Shown one piece after another: positions 6,617 through 11,485 of a stretch of 11,485 bases of DNA. Position numbers and translations under genes: made by a program. How positions within the stretch are numbered: the stretch's first letter is position 1; the number at the start of each line of letters is the position of its first letter. Source of the stretch: M55B167 sp046482825 (GTDB taxonomy: Bacteria > Verrucomicrobiota > Kiritimatiellia > RFP12 > UBA1067); contig JAWOEI010000013.1 of the NCBI GenBank assembly GCA_046482825.1, positions 1 to 11,485 on the forward strand. Reading direction: 5' to 3'. The notes under the pieces are model-generated. The model was not told the DNA's origin, searched no databases, and saw only the letters and a program-made list of their open reading frames with translations.

Positions 6617-7522
6617 TTAAAACGCGCAACGTTTTTTCATTTTTTTGCGGAATTCCAGAGGACTACAAGTGTAGAATACTTTGAACTGGTGGTTGAAATG
6701 CGAGAGGTTGCTGTAACCTGATGAATAAGCAATATCACTTACAGACTGTGTTGTTTCAATTAACTGACGTCCCGCATAGTTGAGTCGTACCTGCATCAGG
6801 AAACGAGTGAAACTTTTGCCGGTGAGTTTTTTGAAATGACGCTCGAAGGTCGCCTTGCTCATATGGGTTTCGAGCAGTATGTCGCTGAACGTCAGTTGTT
6901 CCTGAAAATTCTGAAAGATATAACGTATAGCTTTCTGCAAACTTTTATAGGTGGACCGCCTGATTAGCGGTGCGAATGCTGTGCTGGAGAGTGTCTGCCT
7001 GTTGCTTTTCCCGGTTATGGAAAGTTTGTTAAGAATATCCATAAACCGAATCATCCTCTCCATACCACCGCATTGCACAATCTTCTTAATGGAACATGCG
7101 GTTGTTTCAACAATGCTTCCTGACAAATGAATTCCCCGTTCAGCATCCTTCCAGAGCCTGTGAAGTTCGTGTGTTTCCGGAATACGCCAGAAGGAATGCT
7201 CCGGATCAAAATCAAATTGGAGCGCATATCCGTTTGAACGTGAAAATACATGCCAGTAATGGGGAAGGTTAGGCCCGATCAGCACCAGATCCGGTGCTTT
7301 GAAGTGAGTTATGGCATCACCGATAAACAGTGTTCCCTCTCCCTCACTGAAGAAAGTCAACTCCATGTGTGAGTGATAGTGCCACTGTTCTCCAGCCCCT
7401 TTGAATGGACGCCTCGTGCCGTCTCCGCCAACAATTTCAACATCATGAATATTATGCTTCCATTGCAGAAGACGGAATGATTCATCAGGCAATAATTGTA
7501 TTTTTTCAGCTTGAGGTTTCAT
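6617..7522 (-). CDS. AraC-family transcriptional regulator
   Basis: The 301-residue regulator has an N-terminal cupin-like sensing domain (about 45-110; HYHSHMELTFFSEGEGTLFIGD, then LIGPNLPHYWH) and a C-terminal AraC/XylS double helix-turn-helix. The first HTH lies at about 210-231 (SDILLETHMSKATFERHFKK). The second lies at about 258-281 (VSDIAYSSGYSNLSHFNHQFK), followed by the conserved SPLEFRK. It probably binds a sugar and controls the neighbouring fucI and the divergent isomerase/dehydrogenase genes. This is inferred from position and from the paired half-sites upstream of its start. No good Shine-Dalgarno precedes the ATG. The effector cannot be read from sequence. Confidence 0.93.
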   Translation of the reverse strand: MKPQAEKIQLLPDESFRLLQWKHNIHDVEIVGGDGTRRPFKGAGEQWHYHSHMELTFFSEGEGTLFIGDAITHFKAPDLVLIGPNLPHYWHVFSRSNGYALQFDFDPEHSFWRIPETHELHRLWKDAERGIHLSGSIVETTACSIKKIVQCGGMERMIRFMDILNKLSITGKSNRQTLSSTAFAPLIRRSTYKSLQKAIRYIFQNFQEQLTFSDILLETHMSKATFERHFKKLTGKSFTRFLMQVRLNYAGRQLIETTQSVSDIAYSSGYSNLSHFNHQFKVFYTCSPLEFRKKMKKRCAF

Positions 7523-7537
7523 AATGATGGTTAATAA

Positions 7538-7567
7538 ATGATGCCATAATACAAAAATATGATGCCA
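7538..7567 (+). promoter_or_regulatory. Putative AraC-type operator
   Basis: ATGATGCCA occurs at 7538-7546 and again at 7559-7567, a perfect 9-bp direct repeat spaced exactly 21 bp. Two helical turns is the spacing of tandem half-sites bound by AraC-family dimers such as AraC at araI1/I2. It starts 16 bp upstream of the regulator's own start codon and lies upstream of the divergent isomerase promoter region. Binding is inferred. Confidence 0.6.
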
Positions 7568-7680
7568 GAGTAAAAGACTCTTTAATTATTTTGCGGTAAC
7601 ATAATCTAACCTGTTGGTATGGAATTTATCAGAGATCAACACTCCCTCTTTTGCGTTGGGGAGAGCTGGTTTCCGTATCT

Positions 7681-7700
7681 GTCTGCGAAGATTCGCGGAC
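7681..7700 (+). promoter_or_regulatory. Leader hairpin upstream of the isomerase gene
   Basis: GTCTGCGAA (7681-7689) pairs with TTCGCGGAC (7692-7700), with one G-T wobble. The loop is GA, or four bases if the closing A-T pair opens. It ends 16 nt before the AAGGA ribosome-binding site. No T-run follows, so it is more likely an mRNA-stability or translation element than a terminator. Confidence 0.4.
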
Positions 7701-7728
7701 AAAAACCGAATAAAAAAAGGACACAATC

Positions 7729-8766
7729 ATGAAAAACGATTACAGATTCTCATTTGGGCCCTGGAACATACACGAGGGAGCCGACCCTTTCGGGCCGCCT
7801 GTTCGTTCAACTATAGATTTTTCTGAAAAGTTGAAATTCTTTCACTCGCTGGGATTCGAGGGAATCCAGTTTCACGATGATGACGCTGTTCCCGGCTTGA
7901 ATGATCTTAATGGTAATGAAATTGAGAAGCATGCGGCTGAACTTAAAGGCAAACTGGATGAAACAGGCCTTGTCGCTGAATTTGTGGCACCGCGACTCTG
8001 GGAGGATGAGCGCACGATAGACGGAGCCTATACTTCGAATGATCCGGACACCCGTGCTTATGCGATCGAACGTTCTCTTAGAGCTGTTGATATTGCCAAT
8101 GCCCTGGGAACTAAACTCATTGTCCTCTGGTTTGCGCGTGAAGGCACCTATATCCGTGAATCGAAAGACAGTCGGAAAGCAGTTGAACAGATTGTTGAGG
8201 CAATTAACATGATGCTTGCGCATGATCCTGAAATCCGCATTGCCATTGAACCGAAACCGAATGAGCCTGTTGATCAGACATACATTCCTACAACAGGCCA
8301 TGCAATCGCGGTTGGCCACCTCTGCTCCGATCCGTCCAGAGTAGGTGTGAATATCGAAAGCGCACATGCGATTCTTGCCGGGCTTGATCCCTCTGATGAA
8401 ATGGGATTCGCATTGGCACATGAAAAACTTTTCACCGTACATCTGAACGATCAGAATGGTTTGAAGTTTGATGAAGACCGCAGCTTCGGCAGCATTGATC
8501 TGAGACGTGCCTTCAATCAGGTGCGCATACTCGATAAATACGGTTATGGAAAAAACGGAGAATTCATCGGCTTAGACGTAAAAGCAATGCGCACCCAGAA
8601 ACTCGATGTAAGCACGAAACATCTCTCCAACAGCCGGACATTTTTCTTGGCTCTTCTGGATGTTGTCCGCGGTTTGGATCAGGCGGCTGTCGATGAACTT
8701 ATCGCCGAGCGTGATTATGAAGAACTGGATCTGTTGATTGTAAACACGCTGATGGGCCGCGGATAG
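7729..8766 (+). CDS. Xylose-isomerase-family sugar isomerase
   Basis: The 345-residue TIM-barrel protein is collinear with short (Streptomyces-type) xylose isomerases. It has FGPWNIHEGADPFGPPVR (9-26), the catalytic-His motif FHDDD (H49, D52), W134 in LWFAREG, the IEPKPNEP strand (E174, K176), NIESAH (E210, H213), FDEDRSFG (D248, D250) and D283. The Streptomyces metal ligand Asp245 aligns with His238 (FTVHLND). A histidine there is typical of L-rhamnose isomerases and ketose 3-epimerases. The substrate may therefore not be xylose. A good RBS (AAGGA, 7-nt spacing) supports the start. The next gene follows after 33 bp, suggesting an operon under the divergent AraC-type regulator. The family call is firm; specificity is open. 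Confidence 0.88.
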   Translation: MKNDYRFSFGPWNIHEGADPFGPPVRSTIDFSEKLKFFHSLGFEGIQFHDDDAVPGLNDLNGNEIEKHAAELKGKLDETGLVAEFVAPRLWEDERTIDGAYTSNDPDTRAYAIERSLRAVDIANALGTKLIVLWFAREGTYIRESKDSRKAVEQIVEAINMMLAHDPEIRIAIEPKPNEPVDQTYIPTTGHAIAVGHLCSDPSRVGVNIESAHAILAGLDPSDEMGFALAHEKLFTVHLNDQNGLKFDEDRSFGSIDLRRAFNQVRILDKYGYGKNGEFIGLDVKAMRTQKLDVSTKHLSNSRTFFLALLDVVRGLDQAAVDELIAERDYEELDLLIVNTLMGRG

Positions 8767-8799
8767 GTCCTATACGCAAAGGCAAAGAAAGTTTTCAGC

Positions 8800-9960
8800 A
8801 TGTCATTGTATGTGCATTTCGGTGCCGGTAATATCGGACGTGCCCTTGCCGGGCCTATATTCAGCCGGGCTGGATATGAGGTGGTTTTTGTAGATGCCTT
8901 TCAGCCCGTTGTCAATGCGTTGCATGAGCGTGGTTCCTACTGCATTGTTGTTAAAGATGATCTTCCGCCCGGGCAACCGGATAAAATTAAAGTGAGCAGA
9001 GTGGATGCTATCTCTGTGAATGATGCCGATGCCCTCAGGGATGTTGTTTGCAAAGCGGATCTTGTCGGTACAGCAGTAGGCGCAGCTCATGTCAGCAGCG
9101 TTCTGAAATGCATGTTGCCGGGTATTGTCGCGCGTGGAGACCGGCCGCTTTCAATTTTGTTCTGTGAAAATTTTAATGGAGTTTCAGACTTTGCGAAGAA
9201 ATTTCTTGAAAGCGCTTTGCCGGAGGATTTTCTGCTGAAAGAACGAATCGGATTTGTGGAAACCAGTATCGGAAAAATGGTGCCCATTATGCCGGATACG
9301 ATCCGGCAGGAAGATCCGTTGCTGGTCTGGACCGAGGCATATAATAAAATTATAGCTGACCGTAATGGCTTTGCGGGCTTTGTGCCGGAAAATATTCAGG
9401 GGCTTGAATTAAAGGATTGTTTTCAGGCTTATGTCGAACGCAAACTGTATATTCATAATCTTGGACATGCAGCCTGCGCCTGTCATGGTTTTCTCAAAGG
9501 ATATTCGCTGATATGCGATGCTGTAAGGGATGAGACCATTTGTGATCTGACAAGACGGGTTATGATGGAATGTGCCTCTGCGTTGACAAAACGCTGGCCC
9601 TCTGAGTTTCACGCGGAAAATCAGAGGGAGTATGTCGAAGACCTGATTAAACGTTTCGGGAATCGGGGACTTGGCGATACAATCTTCCGTGTGGGAAAAG
9701 ACCTTTTTCGCAAATTATCTTCCGGAGACCGTTATATCGGAGCTTTGCAGCTTGTGCAGGAGGCAGGAGGTGATTGCAAGCCTGTTTATCAAGCAATAGC
9801 GGCTGCTCTGAAATTCAAAGCAGTTGATGAAAACGGCAATATGTTTCCAGCCGATGATTCATTTCATAAGCGTCTGGCTAAAGAGGGTGTGGAACACGTT
9901 TTACAGGATCATTGCGGATTAAGTATCTGCGAATCCCAGAAGGTTTCTTCGTTTTATTAA
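8800..9960 (+). CDS. Mannitol-1-phosphate 5-dehydrogenase family protein
   Basis: NAD-dependent polyol dehydrogenase of the long-chain mannitol family, 386 residues against 382 for E. coli MtlD. The Rossmann motif GAGNIG (8-13) opens the protein, ENFNG (123-127) follows, and the polyol-specific signature K-x4-N-x2-H is intact in ERKLYIHNLGH (K215, N220, H223). RKLSSGDRYIG resembles the RKLSAGDRLI region of MtlD. The expected reaction is oxidation of a hexitol phosphate to a ketose phosphate, for example mannitol-1-P to fructose-6-P. In this context an unphosphorylated or different polyol is possible. It sits 33 bp after the isomerase gene, with GAAAG (8787-8791) as a weak RBS. No PTS permease or mtlA-like gene is near, unlike classical mtl operons. 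Confidence 0.85.
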   Translation: MSLYVHFGAGNIGRALAGPIFSRAGYEVVFVDAFQPVVNALHERGSYCIVVKDDLPPGQPDKIKVSRVDAISVNDADALRDVVCKADLVGTAVGAAHVSSVLKCMLPGIVARGDRPLSILFCENFNGVSDFAKKFLESALPEDFLLKERIGFVETSIGKMVPIMPDTIRQEDPLLVWTEAYNKIIADRNGFAGFVPENIQGLELKDCFQAYVERKLYIHNLGHAACACHGFLKGYSLICDAVRDETICDLTRRVMMECASALTKRWPSEFHAENQREYVEDLIKRFGNRGLGDTIFRVGKDLFRKLSSGDRYIGALQLVQEAGGDCKPVYQAIAAALKFKAVDENGNMFPADDSFHKRLAKEGVEHVLQDHCGLSICESQKVSSFY

Positions 9961-10031
9961 AAGAATTATGGACAGGCTTTAATTTATTTATAGTTCCGCT
10001 TGCGGGACGACGGCGGATGCCCTCACCGGGC

Positions 10032-10114
10032 GTTGGTGCGCCGGGTCGGGGATCCGGCCTACAGCTGCGTAGCCGTTCGATCCGAAGAATTAGTGACAGG
10101 CTTTATTTTGTTTC
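10032..10114. repeat. 83-bp dispersed repeat, copy 2
   Basis: It aligns without gaps to 3111-3193, with 8 differences. The GC-rich hairpin is retained with one changed base (GCCGGGTC at 10040-10047 against GATCCGGC at 10051-10058), giving a G-T wobble. It lies upstream of the beta-strand-repeat gene. Confidence 0.85.
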
Positions 10115-10134
10115 ATAAAAAATTAAATTTCCGC

Positions 10135-10163
10135 TTGACTTTTTATTCCATCTCCCGCATATT
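10135..10163 (+). promoter_or_regulatory. Candidate promoter of the beta-strand-repeat gene
   Basis: TTGACT (10135-10140) is followed after 17 bp by CATATT (10158-10163), a four-of-six match to the -10 consensus. Transcription would start near 10170, just before the long leader stem, giving a leader of about 145 nt. Confidence 0.45.
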
Positions 10164-10177
10164 CAATATTATAAGAT

Positions 10178-10235
10178 AACTTAGTACTCCGCTTTCATGG
10201 TTTAGTTATGGGCTGTTTAAGCGGGGAGTTAAGTT
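10178..10235 (+). promoter_or_regulatory. Long leader stem-loop
   Basis: The 17-nt arms 10178-10194 and 10219-10235 pair end to end with a single A-A mismatch and three G-T wobbles, around a 24-nt loop. The stem would sit within about 10 nt of the predicted 5' end of the mRNA, a position typical of stabilising or regulatory 5' structures. I do not recognise a riboswitch class. Confidence 0.5.
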
Positions 10236-10314
10236 GTTCAGAGTGTTGGATAACTCTGCACTCTTAAAAGTTTCTACATTGAATTATTTAAAATTGTGTG
10301 AAGGAGTTTGCTAT

Positions 10315-11346
10315 ATGAAAACGATTGTGCTGTGTGGTTTTATTCTCGGTTTGTGTTGTTCGGTCTTGGCGGTGGAACGTGTTTGGACAGGCGGTGGTTC
10401 GGATTCAAACTGGAGTACTGCGGATAACTGGGGCGGTACAGCTCCTGTCGCTGGAGACAGCCTTGTCTTTGCTGGCACAACAGGACTCGTCAATACTAAC
10501 GATTTTCCCTCCGGCACGTCTTTCGCCGGTATAAAATTCAACAGCGGTGCCGGTTCATTCGTTCTCAATGGAAATAAGATAATCCTTGCAGGTGAGCTTA
10601 TCAGTGAAGATGACAGTTATCAGACTCTGAACCTGCCGGTGGATTTAATCAGTGATACTACTGTTATCTCGAACAATGTAAGTGACAGCCGGATTGTTCT
10701 TAATGGACACATCGGCGGCAACGGCGGCATTTTTAAAGATGGTGATGCGTATCTCGAGATAACTGCATCAAACAGTTATGATGGTGCCACGTTGATTCAA
10801 CGTGGCCGTGTTATTGCCAAAGATTCCTTTGCTTTCGGTTCAACAAACGGTATTACTACGGTGCATAGGGTGGAGTCAGGTAATGGTTCTTTAGAAATCG
10901 ATGGCGACGGGATGAATATTTATGAATCTTTTGAATTCCGGAATGTCGATACAACAGGTTACAGCTTTATCAACAGGCAAGGCAGTAATACCCTGCACGC
11001 CGCTTACACTGTTCAGGGCGGGCGGCATTTCTTTGACAGTGGTACGACTTGTGTTTTCAAAAAAGGAATATCCCCTATCGGCGACCCCATGACGATATTA
11101 TGTGGAAGCGGAACGATAATTTTCGACGATAAAGTCAATCTGGGTAGTGACGGCCGTTTTTATGCTGATCAGTGGACCAGAATATACCTTAATGTCTCCA
11201 GCAATATTTGGGGATTGACAACCTTTGGCAGAGGTCATTTGATCATGAATGCCGTCAATGCCCTGCCTGAGAATACCAGTTTTAAGTTGGCTCTCGGTTA
11301 TGGACCTTACGGCACCCTTGATCTAAGTTGGCTTACCTGGACGTGA
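10315..11346 (+). CDS. Exported autotransporter-type beta-strand-repeat protein
   Basis: ATG 10315 has a strong Shine-Dalgarno, AAGGAG (10301-10306), 8 nt upstream. It begins a typical Sec signal peptide (MKTIVLCGFILGLCCSVLA, cleavage likely after residue 19). An in-frame TTG at 10234 lies inside the leader stem and is rejected. The mature part starts with the WTGGGSDSNWSTADNWGG motif (24-41) common to autotransporter-associated beta-strand proteins. It continues with Gly/Asn-rich beta-helix-like sequence including one passenger-type repeat (about 127-165, LNGHIGGNGGIFKDG...LEITASNSYDGATLIQRG). The product of 343 residues ends abruptly in LDLSWLTWT, without the usual further repeats, a PEP-CTERM-type sorting signal or a beta-barrel. 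Similar coding signal continues after the stop, so the gene is probably frameshifted. A surface-exposed or secreted structural role is inferred. Confidence 0.8.
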   Translation: MKTIVLCGFILGLCCSVLAVERVWTGGGSDSNWSTADNWGGTAPVAGDSLVFAGTTGLVNTNDFPSGTSFAGIKFNSGAGSFVLNGNKIILAGELISEDDSYQTLNLPVDLISDTTVISNNVSDSRIVLNGHIGGNGGIFKDGDAYLEITASNSYDGATLIQRGRVIAKDSFAFGSTNGITTVHRVESGNGSLEIDGDGMNIYESFEFRNVDTTGYSFINRQGSNTLHAAYTVQGGRHFFDSGTTCVFKKGISPIGDPMTILCGSGTIIFDDKVNLGSDGRFYADQWTRIYLNVSSNIWGLTTFGRGHLIMNAVNALPENTSFKLALGYGPYGTLDLSWLTWT

Positions 11347-11485
11347 TCCATCCTGCAATGGCAACAGGGGCGGGAACTGTCAAACGCGGATACGGGCAGC
11401 CGCCCTTTATAAAACCTGGCCACTGCCAGTACAGTGATTTTTGGGAGGATTAATCAGCAGGGAATGGCACAATTGTCTTTGTATG
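11347..11485 (+). pseudogene. Out-of-frame remnant of the beta-strand-repeat gene
   Basis: Downstream of the stop at 11344-11346, the frame starting at 11343 reads through a GAGTVKRGYG segment and a YSDF segment. It reaches TAA at 11451-11453, then resumes in the same frame as SAGNGTIVFV to the window edge. Segments such as GAGTVK, SDF and GNGTIVFV are typical of beta-strand repeats. This fits one frameshift near 11329-11345 plus one nonsense codon. A sequencing error could mimic the frameshift. Confidence 0.45.

Larger units (their letters stand above)
7523..7728. promoter_or_regulatory. Divergent control region, regulator / isomerase
   Basis: This 206-bp region separates the minus-strand regulator gene from the plus-strand isomerase gene. 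From left to right it holds the 21-bp-spaced half-sites (7538-7567) and a weak -10 candidate CATAAT (7600-7605) with no good -35, as is common for activator-dependent promoters. It then has a possible stem CTCCC (7642-7646) with GGGAG (7659-7663), a stronger hairpin (7681-7700), and AAGGA (7717-7721) seven bases before the isomerase ATG. Confidence 0.5.
9961..10314. other. Intergenic region before the beta-strand-repeat gene
   Basis: This 354-bp non-coding stretch contains small hairpins CCGC/GCGG near 9997-10006 and GCCC/GGGC at 10019-10031. It also contains the second 83-bp repeat (10032-10114), a promoter (10135-10163) and a long leader stem (10178-10235). GACAGGCTTTA occurs at 9971-9981 and again at 10095-10105 inside the end of the 83-bp repeat. 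No strong terminator for the dehydrogenase gene was seen. Confidence 0.6.

Noticed and set aside
7807..8442. 211-codon open frame on the minus strand
   Set aside because: It is fully antisense to the well-supported xylose-isomerase-family gene and shows no recognisable protein family.
10234..10314. TTG start giving a 27-residue longer beta-strand-repeat protein
   Set aside because: It lies inside the leader stem, has no ribosome-binding site, and would bury the signal peptide that begins at ATG 10315 behind a strong AAGGAG.

Overview
The window looks like a chromosomal segment of a PVC-group bacterium (Verrucomicrobiota, Kiritimatiellota or Lentisphaerota). The assignment is an inference from three things: an autotransporter-associated beta-strand-repeat protein, a solitary EboE-type protein beside sugar-utilisation genes, and intergenic regions full of dispersed palindromic repeats. 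No rRNA, tRNA, CRISPR array, transposase or phage gene is visible.

Layout. Positions 1-200 hold a repeat block: a perfect 55-bp direct repeat and three hairpins. Positions 228-1743 carry a promoter, a structured leader and a TrpB2-type tryptophan synthase beta chain, followed by a putative lipoprotein of unknown function (1837-2841). Positions 2842-3275 are a repeat-rich spacer with a double-hairpin element and one copy of an 83-bp dispersed repeat. An EboE-like TIM-barrel protein follows at 3276-4397 (+). It faces L-fucose isomerase (4599-6386, -), which has a clear intrinsic terminator.

Positions 4462-9960 form a sugar-catabolic locus. fucI and an AraC-type regulator (6617-7522) lie on the minus strand. 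Divergent from the regulator are a xylose-isomerase-family enzyme (7729-8766) and a mannitol-1-phosphate-dehydrogenase-family enzyme (8800-9960), apparently co-transcribed. The regulator/isomerase spacer holds a 9-bp direct repeat spaced 21 bp, the geometry expected of an AraC-family operator. The enzymes suggest interconversion of aldose, ketose and alditol (or their phosphates). No kinase, aldolase or transporter is in the window, so the pathway is incomplete here and its substrate is uncertain.

Positions 9961-10314 contain a second copy of the 83-bp repeat, a promoter and a long leader hairpin. They precede an exported beta-strand-repeat protein (10315-11346) whose reading frame appears broken: recognisable repeat-like sequence continues after the stop in another frame, with a further stop, to the window edge.

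The most interesting points are the metal-ligand change in the xylose-isomerase-family enzyme within an unassigned sugar/polyol locus, the solitary EboE, the compensatory changes in the double-hairpin repeat, and the structured leaders before trpB2 and the beta-strand-repeat gene.
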